A program made the translations under genes and the position numbers. Below the pieces are notes generated by a model. That model made no database searches. It worked only from the letters and a program-made list of their open reading frames with translations, and was not told where the DNA came from. Shown piece after piece: positions 51,770-60,100 of a DNA stretch of 64,000 nucleotides. Origin of the DNA: Paraburkholderia bannensis NBRC 103871 (lineage in GTDB: Bacteria > Pseudomonadota > Gammaproteobacteria > Burkholderiales > Burkholderiaceae). The stretch is taken from positions 1 through 64,000 of the forward strand of contig NZ_BAYA01000016.1 of NCBI RefSeq assembly GCF_000685015.1, written 5' to 3'. The first letter of the stretch is position 1; the number at the start of each line of letters is the position of its first letter.

Positions 51770-52099
51770 TCAGCTTCCCTGGTAGATATTGCAGAAGCTC
51801 GCCGGGCCGACGCAGGCCACGGGCGGCGCGCCTGCATCGCTCTTGCCGGCTGCGGGCGCGCCCATGCCGCTTGCTTCCTGTGCGTGAGCGGCGTGCGCGG
51901 CCTGCGCGGCCTGCTGGGCGAAGACAGGGCTGACGTCGGGATACGAAGCATCGGTGACGAAGCGCGAGCCGTTGGCCTCGGCTTCGATCAGTTGCTGGCG
52001 CACCTGCTCGCGGGTGAGACCTTGTGCCGATGCCTGGGTGACAGCGCCCACGGAAGCGGCGGCGACGAGCGTGGCGATCAATACGCGGCGGATAGACAT
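51770..52099 (-). CDS. DUF4148 domain-containing secreted protein
   Basis: Small exported protein of 109 residues. A signal peptide (MSIRRVLIATLVAAASVGAV, cleaved near ASAQ) is followed by the DUF4148 signature LTREQVRQQLIEAEANG and YPDVSPVF, then an Ala/Gln-rich tail with two cysteines. The family is abundant in Burkholderiales and of unknown function. The start at 52099 has GAGGAG 6 bases upstream; a longer frame to 52297 is not supported. Confidence 0.85.
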   Translation of the reverse strand: MSIRRVLIATLVAAASVGAVTQASAQGLTREQVRQQLIEAEANGSRFVTDASYPDVSPVFAQQAAQAAHAAHAQEASGMGAPAAGKSDAGAPPVACVGPASFCNIYQGS

Positions 52100-52277
52100 T
52101 TCGAACTCCTCATAAAGTGGTGTGGTCTCGCGGCAGCCGCCGATCGAACCGTTCCTGTGATGCGGTGAATCAGGTTCGTTTCGACGCTGCCTGCATGGAT
52201 AAGAACGCACCAGCCTGGGAGTTATTCCGTCCGGCTTTGTATCGGCTTTGTATCGGATTTGTAGCGGGAGGAAATGC

Positions 52278-52308
52278 GATATGGCCCGATGCTGCATCGG
52301 GCCATATC
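52278..52308 (-). terminator. Hairpin downstream of the HtrA-like protease gene
   Basis: A perfect 14-bp stem GATATGGCCCGATG/CATCGGGCCATATC with a 3-base loop, 20 bp beyond the protease stop codon. There is no strong T tract on the minus strand, so it is a probable rather than certain terminator. Confidence 0.6.
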
Positions 52309-52327
52309 GGTGACGTTGTTGTTGTCG

Positions 52328-54145
52328 TTATTGCAGCTTCACATCGACAAAACTGCGCGCATTGTTGCGCTGGATGAGCAGCGCCATGCTGCGCGTCGCC
52401 TTGGCTTCGAGCGCCATGGCCTGGTCGTGCGTTTCGATCAGCGTGTCGTTGAGCGAGAGCACGATGTCGCCCGGGCGCACGCCCGCGCGCGCGGCCGGGC
52501 CGCTGGCGGCGTCCACCATCAGGCCGAGCGGCAGGCCGCTCGAACGGCGCTCGTCTTCGCTGAGCGCATGGCTGACGAGGCCGAGCCGGTCTGTCGAGCT
52601 GCGAACGGCCGTCGGCCGGGGCGGCTTCGCGGCGGTGCTGACGCGCGTCACGGTCGCGCCCTCGGAATCGGCGGTGACCGTGGCGACGCTGCGGGCGTTG
52701 GGGGCAGCTTCCTGCGCGTCGGCGGCGTCCGCGGTGTCGGCCTGATCGGCTTGCTCCGCGGCCTGGGCCGGTTGAGCCGCTTGCACCGGCCTGGCGGCCT
52801 TGAGCGTCGCCTTCGCTGTCCTCGCAGGCTTCGCATCGAGCGCCGCATTCGAGAAGCGCGTGAGCATCGGACGGCGGTTGCGGATCACCTTGAGCGGCGT
52901 CTGCGTGGCGGGCGGCACGGCGGCGAGCTGGCTCGCGAGCGTCGCCGCGCTGTCCACCGGTTCCTGGCCGACCTGCACGATCACGTCGCCGGCTTTCACG
53001 CCCGCCGCCGCGCCGATCGAGTCGGCATCCACGGCGTCCACTAGCGCGCCGCCCGCATGCGGCAAACCGAGCGCCGCCGCGAGTCCCGGGCTTACGTCCT
53101 CGACCTGCATGCCGAAGGTGCGCGTGGGCGCGGGCGCCGCTGCGTTCTGCGCGTCGGCCTGATCGGCTTGATCGCCCTGGTTGGCCGGGCCGGTCTTGCG
53201 CGCCGCCTGCAATTGCGCACGGAATTTGTTCGCCGACTCGATTGGAATGCCGAAGGTCAGCCCCGAATAGCGGTCGCGATCGGAATAGACCTGCACGGCG
53301 ATACCGATGACTTCGCCCGTGCGGTTGAAGATCGGGCCGCCCGAGTTGTCCGGGTTCACCGCCACGTTGGTCTGGAAGAACGGGAACGCGCTGCCGTCCG
53401 GCAGCGTGCGCGAGGCCGCGCTGACAATGCCCGTCGTCACCGTGTTCTGGAAGCTGTCCGGCGAGCCGATCGACAGCACCGGTTCACCGGCGCGCAGTTT
53501 CGACGAATCGCCCAGCTTCACGCTCGGCAGGTCGTGCGCGTTCACCTGGAGCACGGCGACGTCGCTCTGCGGATCGACGGCGACGACCTCCGCCTTGAAC
53601 TCGCGCTTGTCGGTCAGTTGCACCGTCACTTCCTGCGCGTTATCGACCACGTGCGCGGTGGTCAGGACGACGCCGTCGGAACTCACGATAAAGCCCGAGC
53701 CGCTGCCCGTCATCACGCGCGGGCCGTCTGCGCCCGGGGCCTGGCCGGGCATCTGCGCCTGCGCCTGGGCGCTGGCGGGCGGGCGCGGCGCGCGCTTGAA
53801 GAAGGCGGAGAACGGATCGTCGTTGTCGATCGCTTCCTGCTCGGGCGACGCTTGCGGGTCGTCGGCACTGCGCGCGATCACGTGCACGACGGCCGGGCCG
53901 TAGCGGTCGGCCAGCGCGAAGAAGTCCGGCGTCGCCATGGCGGCGGGCGAGGCGGCGGCGTGCTTCTCTGCGACTGGTTTATCGGCTTCGGACGGGTCGG
54001 ACGCCTGCGCCGTCTGCGAGGATTTCGCGGGCGGGTTGGGCGTGGCGGCTTGAGCGGCGTGAACGGTGAGGCAGGCAGTGCCGACGATAAGGACAGCGAG
54101 CGCGGCGGCGGGTCGCGAGGTGCAGGCGGGGATCAGACGGGGCAC
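52328..54145 (-). CDS. HtrA/DegP-like serine protease with two PDZ domains
   Basis: Periplasmic protease/chaperone of 605 residues. The signal peptide ends near HAAQA. The trypsin-like domain (about 75-320) has the triad His165 (LTTAHVVD), Asp195 (SDVAVLQ) and Ser268 in NPDNSGGP. In the family this last motif is GNSGG; here Asp266 replaces the glycine that helps form the oxyanion hole. PDZ1 lies at about 340-430, a long Ala/Gln/Asp-rich linker at about 435-500, and PDZ2 at about 515-605. The long linker and extended N terminus make it larger than typical DegP (about 475). It may help degrade misfolded envelope proteins; its link to the nearby ECF system is only positional. Confidence 0.85.
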   Translation of the reverse strand: MPRLIPACTSRPAAALAVLIVGTACLTVHAAQAATPNPPAKSSQTAQASDPSEADKPVAEKHAAASPAAMATPDFFALADRYGPAVVHVIARSADDPQASPEQEAIDNDDPFSAFFKRAPRPPASAQAQAQMPGQAPGADGPRVMTGSGSGFIVSSDGVVLTTAHVVDNAQEVTVQLTDKREFKAEVVAVDPQSDVAVLQVNAHDLPSVKLGDSSKLRAGEPVLSIGSPDSFQNTVTTGIVSAASRTLPDGSAFPFFQTNVAVNPDNSGGPIFNRTGEVIGIAVQVYSDRDRYSGLTFGIPIESANKFRAQLQAARKTGPANQGDQADQADAQNAAAPAPTRTFGMQVEDVSPGLAAALGLPHAGGALVDAVDADSIGAAAGVKAGDVIVQVGQEPVDSAATLASQLAAVPPATQTPLKVIRNRRPMLTRFSNAALDAKPARTAKATLKAARPVQAAQPAQAAEQADQADTADAADAQEAAPNARSVATVTADSEGATVTRVSTAAKPPRPTAVRSSTDRLGLVSHALSEDERRSSGLPLGLMVDAASGPAARAGVRPGDIVLSLNDTLIETHDQAMALEAKATRSMALLIQRNNARSFVDVKLQ

Positions 54146-54562
54146 AGCACACCTCCAGTAATCGTCGAGTCGGCGAGCGGGTGCCGACGCAAATAAGTGT
54201 AGTCACACCGTGGCTGGAGTTGGGGGAGGGTTTGTCCCGTAGCACACAAAAATCCGCATTGCATGGTGGCTGCGCACTCAGAGCGACTGGCGAGCTTGCA
54301 AACATGAACCGTCCGCGTGCGCGTTTTCCTTACTCGCCCTTACTTGTGTCGAGGAGGTTTTAGGTACGCCGCGTGCTCGGCGCGCCGCTGCTGTTTCTTT
54401 CGTCGGGCATAAGCAAACAGAGCATCCGGAAACGCTTCCGGATGCTCTGTTTCGTCACTTGCCGATTGGTATCGATTGACACTGATTGATCGGGATGGCG
54501 AATCGAAGCGAGGACTATTCGCTATCCGGAATCGCTACGCCGCGTGCGCTACGTTATGTGCG
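54146..54562. other. Intergenic region upstream of the protease gene
   Basis: No gene supported over 417 bp. It should hold the protease promoter (minus strand) and contains the strong hairpin at 54415-54452 that ends the monooxygenase-reductase operon. Confidence 0.5.
54415..54452 (-). terminator. Strong rho-independent-type terminator
   Basis: A perfect 17-bp stem (54415-54431 with 54436-54452) and a 4-base loop, with A and T triplets at the stem ends. It lies about 110 bp beyond the flavin reductase stop codon on the minus strand. Confidence 0.8.
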
Positions 54563-55099
54563 CTATTGAACGCAGTCGCGCCAGCATTGCAGCGGATCTT
54601 GCGTGACGATCTGCCGGTACTTGCCGCCATGGAACAGCAACGGCGGCCCGTCCGATTCGCGCAGCGCCTGCACGTCGGCGGTATAGATCAGATGGTCGCC
54701 GCCACGATGGATCGCCTGCGCGCGCGCCGCGATCTGCACGAGCGCTGCGCGCACCACCGGCACACCGTCGGCGTGCTCGAACGGATCGTCGAGATCCGCG
54801 CGCGGCTGGCCGCCGAAGTGCCGGCTCAGCGCCTCCTGGCCTTGCGCCAGGAAGCTCACGCCGAACCGGTCGCCGCACGCGATCGACTGTGCGAAACGCG
54901 CCTGTGCGCGCACCGATACGAGGATCATCGGCGGATCGACGGAAAGCGACATGAAGGCGTTGGCGGTCATGCCCGCCGGGCGTCCTCCGTGTTCGAACGT
55001 GATGACGGTGACGCCGGTGGCGAACTGGCCCATGGCGCGGCGAAACTGCGCCGCGTCCAGGTCCAGGCGCGAACGCGCACGGATGGTTGTCGCGTCCAT
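54563..55099 (-). CDS. Flavin reductase component of a two-component monooxygenase
   Basis: Protein of 178 residues of the flavin reductase-like family (HpaC-like). Motifs: MGQFATGVTVITF, PAGMTANAFMSLSVDPPMILVSV, CGDRFGVSFLAQGQE and HFGG. Such enzymes use NAD(P)H to supply reduced FMN or FAD to a partner oxygenase. Only 3 bp separate it from the acyl-CoA dehydrogenase-like gene upstream, so they form one operon and probably one enzyme system. Confidence 0.88.
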   Translation of the reverse strand: MDATTIRARSRLDLDAAQFRRAMGQFATGVTVITFEHGGRPAGMTANAFMSLSVDPPMILVSVRAQARFAQSIACGDRFGVSFLAQGQEALSRHFGGQPRADLDDPFEHADGVPVVRAALVQIAARAQAIHRGGDHLIYTADVQALRESDGPPLLFHGGKYRQIVTQDPLQCWRDCVQ

Positions 55100-55102
55100 G
55101 GT

Positions 55103-56314
55103 TCAGATCAGCGGCGTGCCGGCGCTCTGGCCGCAGGCGAGCCGCCCGTACGCTTCGAAGTTCGTCGCGGGCGTGACGATGCCGTGCAGCGACGCCACGC
55201 GCGCGTCGTGCCAGACGCGTGCGAACGGATTGCCGAGCGCGGCGAGCGAGCCGCCCGATGCGGTCGCGAGCGTGTCGACGGCGTCCCAGATCAGCGTCTC
55301 GGCGAAACCCACGTCGCGGCGCACCTTCGCACGCTCCATATAGGGCATGGTCTGGCCGGAGGCGGCGCAGGCGTCCAGCGCATCGGCATGCTTTTCGATG
55401 ATGGCGCGCGCGGCGTCGAGTTTCGCCGATGCCTCGCCCACCTGGAGATGGGTGACCGCCGCTTCGGCCTGCTTCGTGTACCAGGTGTACTGGATGCCAC
55501 GGCGCGGCAGCAGCTCCAGGAAGGTGTCGAGTGCGTTGCGCGCGATGCCCAGCGCGGGGAACGCGAGGATGATGGCAAGCATCGGGATGCAGGCGACGCG
55601 ATAAAGCGGTTCATCGGCGAGATGCGTCGCGCCGTACTGGCCTTCGATCGCCTTTGTCATCGACGCCACGCGCTCGTCCGGCACGAACAGGTTCGTCACG
55701 CTCACGCTGGAGCTGCCGGTGCCGCGCAGCGCCATCACGTTCCAGTCGTCGAGCGTGCGCACGTCGCTGGCGCGCACGAGCGCCACGCCCTGGTCGATGG
55801 CCTTGCCGCTTTCGTCGACGATCGGGATGCCCAGCAAGTCCCAGTTGGCGTGATAGATGCCCGAGTTGAAACCCCACACGCCTTCTTCGATCAGGTAGCC
55901 GCCATCGACTTTCTTCACGCTGGCTTTACGCGGCGAGAGCACGCCTGCCACGCGCGCACGCTCTGGACTGCCAAATACTTCGTCCGCGACTTTTTCGTTG
56001 AACAGCGTGGCGGCCGACCACGTCGTCACGTTGATGAGCGCGGCCACCCATGCGGTCGAGGCGTCGCCGCGCCCGAGTTCGGAAACCGCTTCGAGGAAGG
56101 TGCGAACCGACACCTGCTTGCCGCCGTAACGGCGTGGCGTGGTGAGTTCGAACAGGCCGGCGGCGTTGAGGTCGTCGATGGTTTCCTGCGGCAGGCGCGC
56201 CATTTGATCGACCGTTGTGGCGCGCTGCTTGAGCACGGGCACAAGGTCGCTGGCGGCGCGTACGAGCGCAGCTTCGGTGTCCTGGGGAGCGCAAGGGTCA
56301 TGCGGTGCATTCAT
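55103..56314 (-). CDS. Acyl-CoA dehydrogenase-fold flavin-dependent monooxygenase
   Basis: Protein of 403 residues with the acyl-CoA dehydrogenase fold, of the group D flavin monooxygenase type (HsaA, DszC and HpaH-like). Visible features are LPQETIDDLNAAGLFELTTPRRYGG at the start, GRGDASTAWVAAL, the FMN region GVWGFNSGIYHANW, and WNVMALRGTGSSSVSV. No catalytic glutamate base of true acyl-CoA dehydrogenases is evident at the usual place. It would hydroxylate or oxygenate an unknown organic substrate using FMNH2 from the neighbouring reductase. The start at 56314 (MNAPHD) is preferred to 56416. Confidence 0.8.
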   Translation of the reverse strand: MNAPHDPCAPQDTEAALVRAASDLVPVLKQRATTVDQMARLPQETIDDLNAAGLFELTTPRRYGGKQVSVRTFLEAVSELGRGDASTAWVAALINVTTWSAATLFNEKVADEVFGSPERARVAGVLSPRKASVKKVDGGYLIEEGVWGFNSGIYHANWDLLGIPIVDESGKAIDQGVALVRASDVRTLDDWNVMALRGTGSSSVSVTNLFVPDERVASMTKAIEGQYGATHLADEPLYRVACIPMLAIILAFPALGIARNALDTFLELLPRRGIQYTWYTKQAEAAVTHLQVGEASAKLDAARAIIEKHADALDACAASGQTMPYMERAKVRRDVGFAETLIWDAVDTLATASGGSLAALGNPFARVWHDARVASLHGIVTPATNFEAYGRLACGQSAGTPLI

Positions 56315-56370
56315 GGTGTCGTCCTCGATGTGTCTCGTCGTTAGGGGGTTATGGGTACATCCGTTCTTTT

Positions 56371-56404
56371 TTGATATTGTTATCAAAAATGATTGATGTA
56401 TCAA
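56371..56404. promoter_or_regulatory. Two inverted-repeat operators upstream of the monooxygenase
   Basis: TTGATATTGTTATCAA (56371-56386; arms TTGATA/TATCAA) and TTGATGTATCAA (56393-56404; arms TTGAT/ATCAA) lie 7 bases apart in the promoter of the monooxygenase operon. They share the half-site TTGAT. The TetR gene just upstream is the likely binder. Confidence 0.6.
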
Positions 56405-56512
56405 TAACGCGTGCACCTGGTGCTTTCCCTGGCGCTTCCAGGAACGTACGAACGAGCACGCTCCGCACGCTGGTTTGCGTGCAGAGCAATCGGGGAGGGG
56501 GCAGGGGGAGGT

Positions 56513-57295
56513 TTAAGCGTTACTGCCGGACGCCGCGTGCACTTCGTCGTGACGCAGCACTTCCTTCATGATGCCGCCCACGTCCGCGTCGCGAATGCCC
56601 AGGCCGCGCAGCGCAAACTCGGTGAAGCGGTCGACCGTTTCGACAGTACGGCGCTTTTCGAGAACCTGGCGCATCACATGCAGCGCGCCGCCGATGATGC
56701 AGTCCATCGCCACGAGCACGTCGGCGCACTGAAAACGCCCCGCATCCACGCCGATGCGGATATCGCGCGCGAGGCGTCCGCCCATGGTCTCGACCAGGTC
56801 GCCGACGCTTGACGCCGCGTTGATGAAGAACCAGCCCCAGATCGGGTCGTGGAGCGTATGGAGCATCACCTGGCGCACATTGAGGCCGACGATCACGGCG
56901 ATATCGGCGTCGGCGGGACGGATGCGATCCAGCAGGTCGGCGATCGCGAGCATGTCTTCGACGAACACGGCGCGCGCGATCTCTTCCTTGGTCGAAAAGT
57001 AGTTGTAGAACGAACCAAAGGCGACGCCCGCCTGCGCGGTGATGTCGTTGATCGCCGTGCCCGTGATGCCTTTCTGGCCCATCACCACGCGCGCAGCCTG
57101 CATCAGCTTGCCGCGCGTGCGGGCGCGGGCGCGTTCGTTGACGCGCGGCGCAGGCCTCGCGGCTTCGGCGGTCTCGGCGGGTTCGGGATTTTGGGTCGCT
57201 TTGGCGGGCTGGGTGGTCTTTGCCGGCGCACGCTTGCTGGCGGGCGTTTTTTTCGCGGCGGCGGGCGCCGCGGGGCTGCGTCGGGTGGAGGCCAT
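56513..57295 (-). CDS. TetR-family transcriptional regulator
   Basis: Protein of 260 residues with a long Ala/Lys/Pro-rich N-terminal extension (about 55 residues) before the helix-turn-helix (GKLMQAARVVMGQKGITGT, INDITAQAGVAFGSFYNYFSTKEEIARAVF). The C-terminal domain contains HDPIWGWFFINAA, typical of a TetR subgroup. It is followed on the same strand by the monooxygenase operon, whose promoter has two matching inverted repeats, so it probably represses that operon. The start is placed at 57295 (MASTRR); 57301 is an alternative. Confidence 0.82.
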   Translation of the reverse strand: MASTRRSPAAPAAAKKTPASKRAPAKTTQPAKATQNPEPAETAEAARPAPRVNERARARTRGKLMQAARVVMGQKGITGTAINDITAQAGVAFGSFYNYFSTKEEIARAVFVEDMLAIADLLDRIRPADADIAVIVGLNVRQVMLHTLHDPIWGWFFINAASSVGDLVETMGGRLARDIRIGVDAGRFQCADVLVAMDCIIGGALHVMRQVLEKRRTVETVDRFTEFALRGLGIRDADVGGIMKEVLRHDEVHAASGSNA

Positions 57296-57456
57296 GGGCA
57301 ATCGGAGTGTGGCGAAGTGCGGCGATGTGCGGGTAAGGCGCCATTATTGCCGCAGTTTCCGCAAATGCCTACCGGGAGGGCGCGGCACGCCGGCGCGCGC
57401 CGTGCCACAATCGTCGCTCGGGCTCGCCTGGCGACCGCCCTTCATTCGCCGATTCC

Positions 57457-58272
57457 ATGAACTCACACCGCAACAGTGCAGGCGCCGACTGGGTCGAGCG
57501 CGCCGAACCCATCGAAGGCGTCGAGCGCATCGAAGCCTGGTTCCACGGCAAAGCCTATGCGATGCACCGCCACGACACCTACGCGATTGGCCGCACCCTC
57601 GCGGGCGTGCAGCGCTTCAGCTACCGTCGCGGACAATGCAACAGCCTGCCGGGCCATACCATCGTGCTGCATCCCGACGAGCCGCACGACGGCCAGGCGG
57701 GCACGGAAGAGGGCTTCCAGTACCGCATGATCTACGTGCAGCCGTCGCTCTTTCAGGACGTGCTGGGCGGCAGTGCGCTGCCGTTTCTCGAAGGCGGACT
57801 GACGACCGATCCGCGCCTGTCCGCCGCAACCGGCGCGTTGCTGCAACGGATGAGCCACACGCTCGAACCGCTTGAGCAGAACGATGCGCTGACCGAACTC
57901 GTTCACGCACTGGCCGCGATTACCGGCACCGGCAGGATCGCACCGGTCGGCGACTATCGCGCAGCGCGGCAGGCGCGTGAATTCCTGCACGATCATTGCA
58001 CGCGCACCGTCGCGCTGGAGGAGCTGGAAGCGGTGACGGGGCGCGACCGCTGGAGCCTGTCGCGCGATTTCCGTCACTTTTATGGCACGAGCCCGTACCG
58101 CTACCTGACGATGCGCCGCCTCGATGCGGTGCGGCGCATGCTGCGCGCGGGCACGGCGCTGTCGCACGCGGCGGCGGCGGCCGGTTTCGCGGATCAGAGC
58201 CATATGACGCGCCACTTCGCCAGGGCGTTCGGCATGACGCCGGGGAACTGGCAGCGGGTCGCGCGCGGCTGA
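57457..58272 (+). CDS. AraC-family transcriptional regulator
   Basis: Protein of 271 residues with an N-terminal cupin-type AraC-binding domain (MHRHDTYAIGRTLAGVQRFSYRRG, LHPDEPHDGQAG) and a C-terminal double helix-turn-helix (VALEELEAVTGRDRWSLSRDFRHFYGTSP, AAAAGFADQSHMTRHFARAFGMTP). It is divergent from the TetR gene and 83 bp upstream of the cupin gene. Targets unknown. Confidence 0.85.
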   Translation: MNSHRNSAGADWVERAEPIEGVERIEAWFHGKAYAMHRHDTYAIGRTLAGVQRFSYRRGQCNSLPGHTIVLHPDEPHDGQAGTEEGFQYRMIYVQPSLFQDVLGGSALPFLEGGLTTDPRLSAATGALLQRMSHTLEPLEQNDALTELVHALAAITGTGRIAPVGDYRAARQAREFLHDHCTRTVALEELEAVTGRDRWSLSRDFRHFYGTSPYRYLTMRRLDAVRRMLRAGTALSHAAAAAGFADQSHMTRHFARAFGMTPGNWQRVARG

Positions 58273-58355
58273 AACCTTAATCGCCACGATCGTTCAATAC
58301 GGGCGATGCGCGCGCGAGTACGCTCCATTCTTCGATTGATTGAACGGAGTTCGCC

Positions 58356-58781
58356 ATGTCTTTTGCTTCCCAGCCCGCCACGCAACCTGCCACGCGCGGC
58401 CAGTCCCAAACCATCGACTTTGCCAGCAAGATCGCGCTGATCGATGGGCACTGGCAGCCGCGCGTCGTCGCCGAGATGAACGACTACCAGTTCAAGGTCG
58501 TGAAGCTGCTCGGCGATTTTCTCTGGCACTGCCACGCCGATACCGACGAAACCTTTATCGTGCTCGAAGGCGAATTGCAGATCGGCATTCGCGGCGGCCC
58601 GAACGGCGATGAAACCCTCGTGGTGCGCGCTGGCCAGATGGCCGTGGTGCCCAAAGGCGTCGAGCACAAGCCCAACGCGCCCGCCGAAGTCAAGTTGCTG
58701 CTGATCGAGCCGCGCGGCGTGGTCAATACCGGCGACGGCGCGCAAGGCGAGCGCACCCAGGCCAACGACGTCTGGATCTGA
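58356..58781 (+). CDS. Cupin-domain protein
   Basis: Small single-cupin protein of 141 residues. The first cupin motif gives metal ligands in WHCHADTDETFIVLEGEL (HxH and E), and the second lies in MAVVPKGVEHKP (H). Close in type to proteins annotated as cupin 2 or mannose-6-phosphate isomerase-like. GGAG lies 9 bases before the ATG. It follows an AraC gene on the same strand; no enzymatic role can be assigned. Confidence 0.8.
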   Translation: MSFASQPATQPATRGQSQTIDFASKIALIDGHWQPRVVAEMNDYQFKVVKLLGDFLWHCHADTDETFIVLEGELQIGIRGGPNGDETLVVRAGQMAVVPKGVEHKPNAPAEVKLLLIEPRGVVNTGDGAQGERTQANDVWI

Positions 58782-58916
58782 GCGGCACGGCTGCAAACCG
58801 CGCCTCGCTGGCGGCGAAGATGCAGGTAGTGTGTCAATCGCGTGACGCTCGCGTGAACGTCCACGCTTGCCTGCAAAAGCGCGAATATGGCATGCTTGCG
58901 CCGATTAAACGGCCAC

Positions 58917-59960
58917 ATGACCATGGATCTCGCCTCGTCCATTGCAACCTACGGCGCCGACATGTCGGGCTTGATTTGCGGATTCCGCTTCATGCCTGGC
59001 GAGCCGGGCCAGCCCATCAAGGGCGAAGATGTGCTCGCCGCGCTCAAGGACGGCCCGCACGATAAAGCCCAGGACGGTGCGTTCTACTGGCTGCACTTCA
59101 ATCTCGCGCATGCCGCGAGCGCCTCGTGGATGCGCGCGCATCTCGACCTGCCCGAAAGCTTCTTCGAGATGCTGGTGGAAGGCTCGCACTCCACGCGCAT
59201 CGAGCAGGTGGACGGCGCGCTTTACGCCGTCGTCAACGACGTGATGTTCGATTTCGAACTCACGCCGTCGCAGATCGCCACGCTCTGGTCGTACACGCAC
59301 GAGCGCCTGCTCGTGACGGCGCGCATGAAGCCGTTGCGCTCCATCGATCGCCTGCGCGGCGACGTGCGCAACGGCGAGACCTTCCGCTCGCCCGCCGACC
59401 TGCTGATCCACTTGCTGCGCGACCAGGCCGACCTGATGGTGGAAATCGTGCGGCGCACGAGCGTGGACGTCGATCGCGCCGAAGACCAGTTCCTGGCCTC
59501 GCGCCGCTTCGGCAGCCGCCACGACCTCGCCGCCATGCGCCGGATCCTGGTGCGCCTGCAACGCATGCTCGCGCCGGAGCCGGGCGCCGTGTTCCGGCTG
59601 CTTGCGCGGCCGCCGCGCTGGCTGCAACTCGCCGACATGCAAGACCTGCGCGAGACGACCGAAGAGTTCACGCTCGTACTCGGCGACATGGCGGGGCTGG
59701 TCGAACGCATCAAGCTGCTGCAGGAAGAGATCGGCGCCCGGCTCGAAGAACAGAACAACCGTACGCTGTTCACGCTCACGCTGGTCACGGTGCTGGCGTT
59801 GCCGATCAACATCGTCGCGGGTTTTTTCGGCATGAACGTGGGCGGCATTCCGCTCGCCGAAAATCATCACGGCTTCTGGCTGATGGTGGCGCTCGTGGCC
59901 GGATTCACGGTGCTGCTCGGCTGGTGGGTATTCCGTCTGCGCGGGCCGGTGGATCGTTAG
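58917..59960 (+). CDS. zntB: ZntB/CorA-family zinc (divalent cation) transporter
   Basis: Inner-membrane transporter of about 347 residues. A large cytoplasmic N-terminal domain is followed by two C-terminal helices (about 288-308 and 320-340) joined by a short loop; the family motif GMN is at 305-307 (GFFGMNVGGIPL). The WxHxxL and TRRxxxxx-type residues (YWLHFNL; TARMKPLRSIDRLR) and IPLAENHHGF after GMN fit ZntB, which moves zinc, more than CorA. The start could also be 58923 or the ATG at 58887. Confidence 0.88.
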   Translation: MTMDLASSIATYGADMSGLICGFRFMPGEPGQPIKGEDVLAALKDGPHDKAQDGAFYWLHFNLAHAASASWMRAHLDLPESFFEMLVEGSHSTRIEQVDGALYAVVNDVMFDFELTPSQIATLWSYTHERLLVTARMKPLRSIDRLRGDVRNGETFRSPADLLIHLLRDQADLMVEIVRRTSVDVDRAEDQFLASRRFGSRHDLAAMRRILVRLQRMLAPEPGAVFRLLARPPRWLQLADMQDLRETTEEFTLVLGDMAGLVERIKLLQEEIGARLEEQNNRTLFTLTLVTVLALPINIVAGFFGMNVGGIPLAENHHGFWLMVALVAGFTVLLGWWVFRLRGPVDR

Positions 59961-60040
59961 CACGGCTGATTCGTCCAGCCTTTAAATGCGGATTAATGCA
60001 ACCGATTTTTTCGATGATTTATTTGTCGTCGACTCATGCG

Positions 60041-60068
60041 TTGCGGTTAATTTCACGCGCTATATACT
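60041..60068 (+). promoter_or_regulatory. Probable sigma-70 promoter of the GGDEF gene
   Basis: TTGCGG (60041-60046) and TATACT (60063-60068) are spaced by 16 bp, 33 bp before the start codon of the cyclase gene. A reasonable consensus match in an otherwise GC-rich region. Confidence 0.5.
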
Positions 60069-60100
60069 AGCCGCTCGATTCCCCAGCCCGAACGAGCGTC

